The notes beneath the pieces are model-generated. The model did no database searches. It saw only the letters and a list, made by a program, of their open reading frames with translations, and was not told the DNA's origin. A program made the position numbers and the translations under genes. DNA of 64,000 bases, taken from Pseudorasbora parva. Its lineage: Eukaryota > Chordata > Actinopteri > Cypriniformes > Gobionidae. Within the stretch, counting starts at the first letter, position 1. Each line of letters starts with the position of its first letter. Shown here one piece after another: positions 12,556 to 24,299 of this stretch. The stretch spans positions 36,041,451-36,105,450 of the forward strand of contig NC_090191.1 of assembly GCF_024679245.1 (NCBI RefSeq). Direction: 5' to 3'.

Positions 12556-12813
12556 CTGAAACCACCGCTACCTGAGGTTTCTTTTCACCTTTACTTGCCC
12601 AGCCAGCAAAATTCATATTCCACCTTCAATCTGAATAACGGGAGACTTGGCAACTGGACATTGCATCTGTTGACAGCACATCGGTCAGGGCCTAGAGTAG
12701 GCCCTCTGTTGGATTCAATAGAGATCACCACAAATGGTTGATTATTGTTTTTGAAGTGTTTTTGCTGCAAAATCTTTAAAGACCAACAACTTACTGGTGG
12801 GAACTGTGCCAAT

Positions 12814-14934
12814 ATGAAGGACATATCAATTGCGGATTATTTGTTAGTGGGCCTTGCAGTGACTACCATTGTTCTTGCTGCAGAAGAGAAAGTCAGTTGT
12901 CCCAAACTTTGTGTATGTGAAATTAGACCCTGGTTTTCCCCTAGCTCTGTCTATATGGAGGCTCCCACTGTTGACTGTAATGACCTGGGACTTTTTAACC
13001 TGCCCATGAGATTGCCATCTGAAACACAAGTCGTTTTACTTCAGACCAACAACATTGCTAAGATTGAGTACCCTTTGGATTACCTGCCCAATATCACTGA
13101 GATTGATCTCTCACAAAACAACCTGTCATCAATAAGTGACATCAACATTGGCCACCTCCCTCAACTCTTATCCCTACACATGGAGGAAAACTGGATATGC
13201 ACCCTACCAGACAACAGCCTTTCTCAACTGACCAACCTTCAGGAGCTCTACCTGAATCATAACCTCATCTCCTTTATTTCTCCAGAGGCTTTTCGTGGCC
13301 TTCAGAGCTTGCTGAGACTGCACCTTAACTCCAACCGGCTTCAGAGTATAAGAAGTGAATGGTTTGAACCTTTACCGAATTTGGAAATTCTAATGATTGG
13401 GGAAAACCCTGTCCTCTCTATTCAGGATATGAACTTCAAGCCTCTAAGAAACCTGCGCAGTCTGGTACTTACAAGAATGAACCTGTCACAGATACCAGAT
13501 GATTCACTTCTGGGCCTTGACAATCTGGAAAGTATCTCATTCTATGATAATACGTTCCCTAAGGTACCCCATGGTGCTCTCAAGCATCTTAAGAGCCTGA
13601 AGTTTTTGGATCTTAATAAGAACCCCATTGGGCGAATTCAAAGGGGCGACTTTGTGGACATGCTCCATCTTAAGGAGCTGGGCATTAACAGCATGCCTGA
13701 GTTGGTGTCCATTGATAGTTTTGCCCTCAACAACCTACCGGAACTGACCAAAATCGAAGCCACCAACAACCCTAAACTATCATATATCCATCCAAATGCT
13801 TTCTATAGGCTGCCAAGGCTGGAAACTCTAATGCTAAATGGTAATGCTTTAAGTGCCCTGCACAGGATCACTGTAGAGTCCCTGCCAAACCTTCGGGAGG
13901 TTAGCATGCACTCTAACCCTATTCGCTGTGACTGTGTTGTACGGTGGATGAACATGAACAAAACAAACATCCGTTTCATGGAGCCTGACTCCCTGTTCTG
14001 TGTGGAACCTCCAGAGTATGAAGGTCAGCATGTGCGGCAGGTTCACTTCAGAGAGATGATGGAGATCTGTCTGCCTCTCATCTCTTCAGAGAGCCTTCCC
14101 ACACAAATCAGCATTGATAGTGGGAGATCTGTGTCCCTGCACTGCCGTGCCTTTGCTGAACCTGAGCCAGACATATACTGGGTGACTCCATCTGGGAGAA
14201 GGGTCATCCCAAATGCTGTTTTTGAGAGATTCTACATGCACCCTGAAGGCACCCTTGATATCTATGATGTAACTGAGAAGGAAGCTGGATTGTACACATG
14301 TGTGGCACACAATCTTGTTGGGGCAGACCTAAAATCTGTCTCAGTAGAGGTAAATGGATACTTCCCACAGCCCGTCAATGACTCACTGAATGTCAACATC
14401 CAATCTGTACAGACCAATTCTGTGTTGATATCCTGGAAGGCCTCACATGGTAGCCTGGCACCAAACATTAAGTGGTATACAATGCCCAGTGTAAACCATC
14501 CAACTGTGGCATTCACAGCTAGGGTACCATCTGACGTGACTGTATACAATCTTACACATCTCAACCCTGCTACACAGTACAAAGTGTGTGTGGACATTCA
14601 CAGCATCCATCATAAACAAGACACCAAGTGTGTCAATGTCCTAACTAAAGGATTAGAACAAGCTGTAAAAACCTCTGAGAGGTGGGACGTGGCACTGATT
14701 GCTGCCTTTGGTCTGCTTTTCATTGTGATCTTAGTGGCTTGCTTTCTGATTTATGTCTTTATGAGGAACCACTGCATTTATGGAGAACTGAAGCAATACC
14801 CTTCTAAAATTGCTCTGATGTCTGAGAACAGCCAGCAGTCTCCTTTTACAAGGCTCTGGATATCTGGGAAAGGGATGCCAGCTGCTGTTGAGGTCAAAGC
14901 TACAGTCATAAATGTGTTGGACAATGCCTTTTAA
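12814..14934 (+). CDS. lrrn3: Leucine-rich repeat neuronal protein 3 (LRRN3)
   Basis: This encodes a 706-aa single-pass neuronal membrane protein, against 708 aa for human LRRN3. Residues 1-23 form a signal peptide. An LRRNT cap follows (C29, C33, C35, C55), then about 12 LRRs from roughly 70 to 365 and an LRRCT cap (C372, C374, C396, C419). Next come an Ig domain (C444 and C496, with W456 and the YTC motif), a fibronectin III domain (about 520-610), a transmembrane helix (about 624-649) and a 57-residue tail. The tail keeps the family's VKATVI ending motif. N-glycosylation sequons occur at N93, N103, N223, N382, N522 and N579. Stretches such as IRCDCVxRWMNMNKTNIRF are nearly identical to mammalian LRRN3, which separates it from LRRN1 and LRRN2. 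The ATG at 12814 is chosen because the frame's upstream extension has no ATG and the predicted signal peptide starts here, with A at -3. Family members act in neuronal adhesion and development; the ligand is not known from sequence. Which teleost copy (a or b) this is remains open. Confidence 0.97.
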   Translation: MKDISIADYLLVGLAVTTIVLAAEEKVSCPKLCVCEIRPWFSPSSVYMEAPTVDCNDLGLFNLPMRLPSETQVVLLQTNNIAKIEYPLDYLPNITEIDLSQNNLSSISDINIGHLPQLLSLHMEENWICTLPDNSLSQLTNLQELYLNHNLISFISPEAFRGLQSLLRLHLNSNRLQSIRSEWFEPLPNLEILMIGENPVLSIQDMNFKPLRNLRSLVLTRMNLSQIPDDSLLGLDNLESISFYDNTFPKVPHGALKHLKSLKFLDLNKNPIGRIQRGDFVDMLHLKELGINSMPELVSIDSFALNNLPELTKIEATNNPKLSYIHPNAFYRLPRLETLMLNGNALSALHRITVESLPNLREVSMHSNPIRCDCVVRWMNMNKTNIRFMEPDSLFCVEPPEYEGQHVRQVHFREMMEICLPLISSESLPTQISIDSGRSVSLHCRAFAEPEPDIYWVTPSGRRVIPNAVFERFYMHPEGTLDIYDVTEKEAGLYTCVAHNLVGADLKSVSVEVNGYFPQPVNDSLNVNIQSVQTNSVLISWKASHGSLAPNIKWYTMPSVNHPTVAFTARVPSDVTVYNLTHLNPATQYKVCVDIHSIHHKQDTKCVNVLTKGLEQAVKTSERWDVALIAAFGLLFIVILVACFLIYVFMRNHCIYGELKQYPSKIALMSENSQQSPFTRLWISGKGMPAAVEVKATVINVLDNAF

Positions 14935-16050
14935 GCTGCACATGCAGAGGACCACAAAAAACTACAAGCAACTGACAAGGCAAGAGCGGCAAACTTACTG
15001 TTCCAACTTGCCATTTATCTTTTTGCCTTGACACAGACATCAAATTCAAAATGGAAGGGATGTCTGAAAATCTATAACTAGCTCTATAGCCCCTCATCAT
15101 GAGCTGTCAGATGTGGCAAGTGGCAATGGAACAGTGGTAACTAGCGAGAAGTAGAGGGAAAGACTTGCTGCCAAAATATGCAGTGTGATATTTGTAGGCC
15201 ATTCACTGAATACAGATGATATTAAGACATCAAGAAGGTGTTGTTTCTCATACCTGACTGTTACATGTGTAAAGAGTAGTGGAACAGTCTTTGTGGTCCC
15301 AAGCAATACCGTCTGTGCTGTACGACAACTATAGGCGCGTTAGAGACCCGACTGTTTGTTGAGAAGGAAATCTAGTAGAATAGAAGATTACGGTGATTAT
15401 GATGTGAAATTTTGATGAAATATGTTGTTTTTCTATTTAAAAACAGATCTGTCTTTTCATGGCTAAAATTGTTATATATTCTATCCAGAAATGTAACAGG
15501 TATCTTCTGTGCAGTAGCCAGGCAGTAAACAAGTGTGAAATACTTGCAGAATGAAAGATACAACTTAAGTAACAAGACCACACATTTGCTGAATAAAACA
15601 CAAATGTACATTTTAAGGAATCTATATACATAAATATATTATATTTGATTATATTACTATCAGGACTGGATGTTGTTGAATGCAGACGCTTTAAAAGCAT
15701 CTCTCTGACATAAATTGCCGAAGGTTGATCATGACAGGGTAAGTGCCTACTCCTGAATCTTACACCAGAAAAAAAAAAAAAAAAATCACTTTTGAATGTT
15801 ACTTCTAATGGTTTCCTGAGACATCCCTGGAGAACAGAGCCATGATTCCAGCCTCACACGCAAATTTGTGCAAATACTATATCAGTATTTTTAGCATAAA
15901 CATGGTTTAAAAGCATTGCGTCCTTGCTTTGAGTGTGAAAAAGCCATTTTTATATTGAACGTGCTGTCTGTTCTACCCTAAGCACATTAGTCAATGAGAC
16001 CACTGTGCTTAAGGTAATGTAAAAATTAAATAAACGTCAGCATTTTTTTT
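14935..16050 (+). other. lrrn3 3' UTR and candidate poly(A) sites
   Basis: No coding frame continues after TAA at 14932-14934. AATAAA at 15592 and 16029 are the best polyadenylation candidates. The region contains a poly(A) run at about 15770-15785 that could prime cDNA internally and mimic a transcript end. Confidence 0.5.
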
Positions 16051-16296
16051 CTCGTGTGGAAATCAGGATGTTTACTGATCTAGTTTCTGGGGAATTCAGA
16101 ATGCTTTATATGATTTTTTAATTGACTGTCATTAACAAATGTGCCTTGAGAGACTAGTTCATCCAAAAATAAATTTCTGTCATCATTTACTCAATATTAA
16201 CCCAAACCCAAATAACTTTTTCCTTGACAAACACAGAATCTACAAGCTGCTCCAGTCTATACGATTAAAGTGAATAGGATGGATGCGGTCAAGCTT

Positions 16297-16352
16297 AAAA
16301 ACAAACAAACAAACAAACAAACAAACAAACAAACAAACAAACAAACAAACAA
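16297..16352. repeat. (AAAC)n microsatellite
   Basis: About 14 tandem AAAC units just beyond the lrrn3 3' end; no other feature within it. Confidence 0.97.
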
Positions 16353-19300
16353 GCGTGAACATGGAACATGCTGCAGTGCAAATGAGACCAATACACTTTA
16401 CAAATATCATTGTATGGAAAAGAGTAATTCAAATGTAATTGATACAACATGGGGGTCAGCAGATGACAATTTATATTAATTCCAGTGGTATATAAAGGGC
16501 ACTGCCTGATTCAAATCTAAGACAACCAAATCAGCAGCAAAGAATCACACTGTATTTGCTCCATTTAAGATTGAGTACAGACTCACAACCCAAAAAATTA
16601 CAAACATGATGAATGCTTGTCAGCCACTGACTGACACAGAAGATTTGTCAGACGGGCGTGCTCGTACATCACCGAGGCTTTCAGTAGTGAAGACAGGCCT
16701 TTTAGAGGCCGGCTATCACTCAAACACAAGGAGAGCTAAATTATAACTCAAACTCTATACTGACCCCAGACTTCACCAGCCATTGCCCTCGCTTTTCAGT
16801 CACATTACAGGTTGAGGTGCTTCTAAAGTTACAGACAAGGTCACCATGTAGCAGAAGTACTATTCATCTAAAATGGATTTGGGAACCCAGATGAGACTGC
16901 ATTAATAGAAATCATTGCCACAAGTCAAAACTCATTGAGTAATTCATTATGATTATACATTGTCCAGATTCCTGTGACTTTGGCCAAATTATATAACAAA
17001 CATCTGTATTAAACCTTATATACCCTGAATGAAAAAAGTAAGCAAGATGTCAATTTAATTAAAGAGGACAACACTAAATGAAATTCTCAAATATATTTCA
17101 AAGCACCTCACAAATGAAATAACTCCATAAGGCAATTTCTCAATAAGGCCATCTAATATGATATCCAAACTCATCTCAGTATATTAAACCATTTTAGAAC
17201 TCATATATTAAACTAGACAAATAACATTAAGAAAGGAATAAGAAATATTTTCCCATTGCAATTCATGGACACCGCAAAAGCTTAAAGGGCCTAACAATGA
17301 TATCTTCATTTCACTAAACACATTTTTTTCGAACATGCTACCACTGTCTAGGACAAATTCAATTCCACAATGCCTGAAAACATGTGATATCTCAGGAAAA
17401 TTCCTTACAACTGTAATTTTTGCTTAGGTAGTCTCACTAAGGAGAGATTAAAAATGTCCCATAGTCCTTTTTGTTTATGAGCCAAACCCAGCTGGACATC
17501 AGAGTTATTGCCCTATTAAAAAATACATATTTGCACTTGGGCCTTTACTGCTACAGGCCACCATAGCAATAAAAAGCAAAATGATAACAATCATTTATAA
17601 TTCTTTCACAGGCACCAGGGATTTGGATAATTATAACATTAAAAATTTCTCTGAGCGCACTCTGATGTGATCTAGCTAGCAAAATGTGGCTGTGCCACAA
17701 CCCTCATTAAAATACGTATAAAATAATGCGTGATGTAGTGCTAACTTGTTCCCTGTAATACATGGGCAAAATAAAAATGGCTATAAAATGTATATAAAAT
17801 AAAATATACTGGAACTACTGAAAATATTTTACATAGTATATTATGCTCAAAATTCAGTTTTGGTCCATACTGTTTATTTTTTATTGAAAGATGATCTTGA
17901 ATTTAACTAGGCAGTATTCAGTATTCAGTTCAAGAGACAAAATGTCAGGACAAATATGTTTCTCGCCCATCAGAGCACCACAGCCTCCGGATGCATTTGT
18001 CATGAGGTTAACAAAATGTTTTACTCACAGATAAGCAATCATGGAAAACAATAGTTCTTTGAATGCACCGTAAAATGCAAAAAAATACAACCACATTTTA
18101 TGACATTTACAAATGATATTTATCTGTTCATTCATTTTGACAAGCTTTCAAACTTCAACTCGATAAGATTTATAATGGGAAAATAAAAATACAGTATATA
18201 TGCACAGTCAGACCTGTTATGGCTCATTAACAATCCTCCGTTTCTAAGGAAAGACCTCTGAGGGAAAATGAGGACAACATCCGATTCCTTAGGGAGCCTT
18301 TTAGCCAGTTGGCACTCCGATTCCTGCATGGATCATTGCTTTCCTGATAATTGATCGATTGCTTTGCCTTTAAGCTCACATGCTGGCCAAAAAAAGAATT
18401 TCACCAAGGCAGCTGAGAAGTCCAATCAATGGATGGACTAATGAGCTATTCACACCCATGTCTGCACACAAAGAGATGGGCGAAAAAAGAGATGTAGGTT
18501 CTAGATACAGAACCTGTTAATATAGGTTCTAGATGTGTGTCCTCACATCTAGAACCTACATTAACAGGCTCATGGGTAGCATCAGAAATTAAGTATTTTA
18601 TTTAGGGAGAATATTTGCCTATATGGAATTGATTTTTGAATTTCAGAAATTCTGAACTGAAAACACATAATTTATACCACATAGTTGTACAGAATTAATT
18701 AACTGAAATGTCCCTATAGTGTCTACAAACTCATAACCAGATAGTACTGAATAATAATTAATATCACTCTCCGAACATTTTAAATATATCATTTTGTCAC
18801 TTCAGTTCATTCCTGACCCTAGCCATGTCCCTCTTCTAAGTTATGCCAGTTTTACCGAGCCATAAGCAACAAACACAAGAAAATAGAGACAGCCCAAATT
18901 AGCCCAACTCTTTCTAGGATTACATGATAGTAAGGGATAATTTAGGTGGAGCCCTTGTAAATTAAAAATTTGAATAGCAAATATCCACATGTTCCATTTC
19001 TCAGGCTAACTATACAGAGAGCAGCTTTTTTAAGGCAGCATTTCCAGACAACACCATGAAAACAGCAAGCAGTGTAAAACTAAGTTCCCAATACTGAGCC
19101 TTTTATGATTATTGCCTGGTGTTGAACTTTGCAGTTTGTTGTTTGTGTCCAAGCATCATTTTCAAAGTCCTGTGAATCAAAGTCTTAAAAGGACACACCC
19201 AGGTGGTCAATAAAAACTGGCTATTCAGTACTGTAAACTTTGTTCATGGGCAACTTTGTGAGCCAATATTTTGCGCAGAAATGCCATGTGACTAATCACT

Positions 19301-19690
19301 TTAAAGCAGCAGGAAAATGACATACTGAAAATGTTCGACAATGACAACGCTAGGCTGATTAACACACATTTCTATCAGCAGGAGCTAACTGACCCAACGC
19401 AAACCCATGCGAGATAACTAGGGTCTTAGAGTGGGAGAAAAAAACAGCATGCTAGAAATTTAAACTATAAAATAACCAGTACAGCAGAATCTCTCTAAAT
19501 ATCTCTCTCTTTAAAAGGGTGGTAAAACACATTCTTTTGCAGGCTTGATTGTGTTTGTGTGGTGCACTGTTCATGCTTTTAAAAACGAAATCATTATTTT
19601 TAATACATTTTACCTTTTTTCTACACTGCTCTGTCTCTTCTTGTAAAAAACGGTCTGATAGTTTCCTGGTTCTATGAAGCCAGTGCCTCA
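16353..19690. other. Gene-free AT-rich DNA
   Basis: I see no coding region. The one distinct structure is the hairpin at 18513-18568. The rest contains short AT-rich motifs and no recognised repeat family. Confidence 0.4.
18513..18568. repeat. 25-bp stem hairpin with 6-nt loop
   Basis: Arms 18513-18537 and 18544-18568 match at 24 of 25 positions around a TGTCCT loop. A third partial copy of the AGGTTCTAGAT core lies just upstream at about 18497-18507, so the structure arose by local duplication and inversion. Confidence 0.75.
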
Positions 19691-19699
19691 AAAATACGC

Positions 19700-19995
19700 A
19701 ATGGGCTCAGATTGGTTAGCTGGCCCAGCGATGTTGTGATTGGCTAACCGCCTAGCACACTCCAGCCTACTCTTCTCCACAGCAATAAAAAATGGCCTCG
19801 CCCCCCCTATTTAATATTCTCGGAGGAGGGGCTTATGCAAATATTGGAGCTACTGATGTCAGCAAGTCTGGAGGAAAAGGCTGTAGTTCCCAACTGGCCG
19901 TTGGCTGTATTCCTTAGAAATTGATTTCTTTAAAAGCAAATATCTCCCTTTGCTTTAAACTTTGAGCATTGTAACTTTGCAGATCAGGTTCACCA
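19700..19995. repeat. Likely dispersed cyprinid repeat with CCAAT/octamer motifs
   Basis: The block includes two inverted CCAAT cores (GATTGG), a C-run, ATGCAAAT at about 19844-19851, and the phrase TATCTCCCTTTGCTTTAAAC, which I associate with a widespread cyprinid repeat. The promoter-like look probably comes with the repeat rather than from a host gene. Ends are not defined. Confidence 0.4.
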
Positions 19996-20449
19996 TTGAA
20001 ATAAAGCTAAATAAAAATAATTTTAAGTGAAAAACAACTAAAACAAAAATGAGAAATGTAATAAAAGACAAAGCACAAAACAAAAATCTAAAACAAAAAT
20101 AAGAATGCTATTAATAAATATTAACACGTTATAATAACATAAATAATACTTAACATGGGTTAGCTACAAAACTTTTTGGGCTGAAAAATGGGGAAGATTC
20201 CCAACGCACGCACACACAACACAAACGCACGCACACACACAGAATACATAAACTGCTTCTTTTTTCTTTCTTTTTTTTGATCAGACTTCACATTTTTATC
20301 TTACAGTAGTAATTTGTAAATTGAAGTACCCCCAAGGAACACATATCCCTGGGAATCGCTCAATTACACTATAACCTGGTTATCAGAGATATAAAGAGCA
20401 AATCAAGTGTTAAGAGTTTGTGATCCATAAAAAAAATGGTTAAAATGAA

Positions 20450-21110
20450 ATTCCTAGTCCACGAAATTCACAATGCCGGTGGTCATGATGAAGTTAAAAT
20501 GTAGACAGAAGCCACAGCTGATCGGAACAGACAGTTTGTCACCATTCTGACTGACATTTTTGTTTGTGAAAATGGTGAACACAATATTTTTCAAGCTTTA
20601 ATAGATTCAGGTGTGACAACATCAGCGCTGCCTTTCATTTCCATCTTTAAAGCTTGTGCATTCCATATAGTCCTGCTCCTTGTGGCACATCAGAAGATTA
20701 GAAATGCCATATTCCCTCAGTTCATTACACGCTTCCTTGAGAACTACAATAACAATTGCCTGCGCTGCAGAAAAAAAGTATTTGATGTTCATTATCCTTT
20801 CTGTTGATTTCTCCCTTACTCTTCTTTCCTCTCTCGCTGCCTTTCAAGCTGCTTCCATTCATCCCATGTAAAATGAATCCCCTAAATTAAAGCAGATAAC
20901 TGCAAAAAAGTGCTGCAATTTCATATTGATGATAATTGCATTCAACATTAATCATCTATTTAGATTATTTTGCAATTCCGATGAGAAATGCTGCTAGTTA
21001 GCAGCTCTATCTGGTGACAGTCTGCGCCACGTTCTAATCTACGATTATGAAACAATCTGTCATTCCATTAAGTTACTCTATAAGATGCCAATTCTGGAAA
21101 TTATCTTGTA
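20450..21110. other. Conserved-non-coding-element-like island
   Basis: A non-repetitive stretch with mixed composition, no coding frame and many homeodomain-type TAAT/ATTA cores. Part of it (20852-20936) recurs inverted at 24893-24977, and its right flank is tandem-duplicated next door. Conservation itself cannot be judged from one sequence, so the CNE label is an inference. Confidence 0.3.
20852..20936 (+). repeat. 85-nt unit, inverted copy at 24893-24977
   Basis: This unit matches the reverse complement of 24893-24977 at 83 of 85 positions without gaps. Flanking sequence shows no further similarity on either side, so the match has sharp ends. The unit carries no terminal inverted repeats and no TA or 8-bp target duplication that I can see. 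Confidence 0.85.
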
Positions 21111-21527
21111 AATACCTAATCATAATAATCAGATTTTTGGTCACACTTTAGATTAGGGTATGACTTTTGCTATGACTTTTGCCTCAATAAACTCCTAATT
21201 ACTGCTTATTAATAGTTAGCAAGGTCATTGTTAAATGTAGGTATTGGGTAGGAATTGGTAAGATTAGGGATGAATATGGCATTAATGGCTAATCTACAAT
21301 TATGAAACGATCTGTCATTCCATTAAATTACTCTCTAAGACGCCTGGCCAATTCTGGAATTTAATCTTGTAAAAAGCTGCCAAACAGCTATCTTAAAGTA
21401 CCCAATCATAATAATCCGAATTTTGGTCACATTTTAGATTAGGGTCCAATTAACTTAGACTTTTGCCTGAAACAAGGTCGTTGTTAAATTTAGGTATTGG
21501 GTAGGAATTGGTAGGATTTATAAGTGC
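21030..21527 (+). repeat. Diverged ~250-bp tandem duplication
   Basis: Unit 1 (about 21030-21274) and unit 2 (about 21287-21527) share in order CTAATCTAC.ATTATGAAAC, CTGTCATTCCATTAA, CATAATAATC and GGTATTGGGTAGGAATTGGTA. Each contains CNE-like flank followed by part of a MITE that starts at GGTCACA.TTTAGATTAGGGT. Unit 2 lacks about 35 nt of the MITE and gains about 20 nt elsewhere. The second MITE copy runs to about 21607 (TAAGTGTTACC). Confidence 0.75.
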
Positions 21528-21607
21528 TAATAAACTGCCAATATCCTAAAAATAAGCATGCTAATAAGCAACAAGCAACTAGTGAGAACTGGAGTCTAAG
21601 TGTTACC

Positions 21608-23165
21608 AATCTTTCAAAACAACCCCATTAGATGAAAAAAAACGAATGGCTGCAAGATTCAAGATTTGCGGTGGTTTCAATTACGTTGAGGGCGCTTCGC
21701 CTCTGGAAGAACGTTGGTGATAACGAGACCTGTCCAGCTCTCTCTGAAGTCTTTCAGGCCATTAGTGAGATCCGGAGCAAGCCTGGTTCATCACACATGG
21801 ATCCTGGAGCTTAAGCCAGCACCATCATTAATATCAGACTCGAGCTGACTGCTTTCTAGCCTTTCCAGGACCATGTTAATATATGCCATCTCACATCTGA
21901 CCACAGAGATAGAAGAAGTGTCTCCAACACAACCTTTAGCATGGGTTTAACAGGAAGGAAGTGAGATGTGCACCTGGAGAGTGTGAGAGTATATCCATGC
22001 AGCTAATGAGAGGAATCAATCAGAAACATGGCCGTCTCTAAAGCCAAAGCCTCCCGCTCTGAGGAGACACTGTCAGGAGCTGCTGTTCTTGGATATGCCT
22101 TGTTCAAACTGACTGCTACAGAAACAAAAGATATCGCCACAGGGACATTTTTCAAAATGAGCACAATCCACATTTTATCTCAACATCAGCCAATACATCA
22201 TATCGATGCACTCTCTGAAACAATCTCTGGTACAAGTTACAACTCCACATCTTATAAAACACCCCATTTTAAAAGTACATGGCCTACTTTTCTACTTAGA
22301 CATATTCTATGATGCTGATGCAATGACTAGCATCAGATCTATGACTTGCAACCAGAGTTCAAGTCACAGAGACGCACACGCTTTGAATACCACGACGCAG
22401 CAGCAAGCCGCGAGCCAGTGGAGCACTGAAGGACTTCAAAATCAATCCCAGCGATCCGGAGTGATGTCACTAGACACTGTGCTTTCACAGCAGAACAAAG
22501 CCAGCGCCGTATTTATGTGGTCCTTTATTTGTGAGCCATGCAGAAATATTGATGGCCATGAGTGGAAATTAGCTCTGTCGTCAAAACAGAATTCTGCCAA
22601 CAATTGTCAAAGTTTAGGAAAGCGCATGAAGCAAGCAAAAACATACTAAAATAGACAATGACAGGATACCAAATTGTCAAATTGGAAACAAATCTGTTTT
22701 TGTCCATGAGTGCTGAGCAAAAACACTCCTTCAGAATGCTCTTACGAAGTGAAATCATGAAATGGCAATACCATGCATTTTGATATATCGCTTTCAATAA
22801 AAAAAGTATCAAAAATACTGTTGCATTAAATGGTACTCCAAAATACTTCCAAGAACACAATGGTATGACCATGGTTTAAAAAAATATCAGAAAAAAAAAA
22901 CTATTTCAGAAAAAAAAAACATGGTGCCACCATTATTAAGTGCCAAAATGGTTATTTATTGTTTCATATCAAAAGTTACAAAGCACAAATCTTATTGCGG
23001 TTTACTGGACAAACATTCATCATGAAACATGAAAATTGACCCACAGTCTCTAAATAGCTTATTATGATTAAATATGATTAATTATAATATTAAATAGCTT
23101 ATTATAATTAAAATATGAAAATGAACATGATAATAATAGATATATAAAAAGATTAGATAGAAAGA
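21608..23165. other. Gene-free stretch
   Basis: Open frames of up to 147 codons here resemble no known protein. Around 22800-22880 there are CCATGG/GGTAC-type motifs like those at 27230-27370, suggesting a fragment of the same repeat. Nothing else is supported. Confidence 0.4.
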
Positions 23166-23299
<134 letters not shown>

Positions 23300-23428
23300 T
23301 ACTTAAGCAGTTTATTTAATCTCAAGTCTCAATGAAATACTGACATTTTCTCTATCTCTCTTATACACACACAAACCATGAACTGATATACATTTCATTA
23401 AATGAGTAGGGCTCTGTGCGCTTTTTTT

Positions 23429-23560
23429 TTTTACCTGGATGTGGCATTTGGATGATTCGTGATCTTTTATGGCTTCCAGTTTTAGGTTTTTAGTCCCAAC
23501 AATGAAACTATTAGTTTTGGTATCTTCTGAAGCGTTTTGACGACACACCGAGCAGAACAT
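23429..23560 (-). pseudogene. hAT-type zinc-finger fragment, broken
   Basis: The minus strand encodes about 44 residues beginning MFCSVC and continuing through SFIVGT, DHESSKCHI and QVKKK. The CxxC pair followed by a spaced H-x4-C-H group and the K-rich end match the N-terminal BED/TTF-like finger of hAT transposases and their ZNF862-like relatives. No transposase body follows in frame, and a hAT-like terminus interrupts it on the right. It is a relic, not an expressed gene as far as can be seen. Confidence 0.5.
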
Positions 23561-23571
23561 TGTCAGTAGGG

Positions 23572-23640
23572 ATGCACAGAAATAAAATTCTTGGCCGAAA
23601 CCTAAACACCAAAAGAAATTATGGCAACAATGTACCATTG
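23572..23640 (+). mobile_element. hAT-like terminal sequence
   Basis: TAGGGATGCACAGAAAT followed by TTCTTGGCCGAAACC matches a common teleost hAT terminus pattern (TAGGGATGCACCGA). It points away from the zinc-finger fragment on its left, so it is probably a separate, nested non-autonomous copy. Its right end was not found. Confidence 0.45.
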
Positions 23641-23793
23641 CATTTATGGCTAATGCTGTGACTGTGTAACTTTACTAAAAATCAAGGCATTGCGATTGCA
23701 TAAATTAATATTAAAGTTTAAAATATTAATCAATTACAGATTATGCAAATATTTATTTAGCACATTGCAACAATCCACAGTATAAAATACAAT

Positions 23794-24020
23794 TCATTTA
23801 CATTTACATTACATTTACATTTATGCATTTAGCAGACGCTTTTATCCAAAGCGACTTACAACTCAGGAGAACAGGAAGCGATCCGTCAAGAAGAGGCAAC
23901 GAAACACAAAACGTGCCCTAAATACCAAGATTTGTACACTGCTCAGAGTAGCAAAGACCAGAAAAGGAAAGAAGAAAGGAGAAATAGAGGGGGACATTTT
24001 TTTTTTTTTTTTTTTTTTTT
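23794..24020 (+). repeat. Dispersed fish repeat ending in poly(T)
   Basis: CATTTACATTTA units lead into GCATTTAGCAGACGCTTTTA and CCAAAGCGACTTACA, a phrase seen throughout teleost genomes. The segment ends in a 24-nt T run (23997-24020). Confidence 0.7.
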
Positions 24021-24299
24021 AATGTAAGATTAAGTGCTCATGGAAGAGTCTTTTTCGCCGTCAATTCAAACTAAAATGTTTAACTTGACCTCACTCATAC
24101 ATTTAATAATAGCTAATGTACAGGCCTAATGGCCTGCAGAAAGGTACAGAAATTAAATAAAGTAATCAAATGTAAAATAACTGCATATTTTAACTGTTTG
24201 AATTAAAGATTAATCCTTATTAAACTTACAAAAGCTATTCAAGAGCAGTGAGTGATGTCCTTTTGTTTGACATTTAATTTGACATTGCCCCTTTAAGAC

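Larger units (their letters stand above)
12483..16050 (+). other. lrrn3 terminal exon including UTRs
   Basis: The exon starts after the CAG acceptor at 12480-12482. It has about 330 nt of 5' UTR, the complete coding sequence, and a 3' UTR of uncertain length. AATAAA signals lie at 15592-15597, 16029-16034 and 16168-16173, so the transcript may end near 15.6 kb or near 16.05 kb; I cannot choose from sequence alone. The exon boundary at the acceptor is well supported by its pyrimidine tract. Confidence 0.65.

Noticed and set aside
12745..12813. N-terminal extension of lrrn3 upstream of 12814
   Set aside because: It begins at a TTG, has no ATG, is basic and cysteine-rich rather than signal-like, and would bury the true signal peptide.
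14262..14597. 111-codon frame antisense to lrrn3
   Set aside because: Shadow of the lrrn3 coding sequence on the other strand with no independent support.
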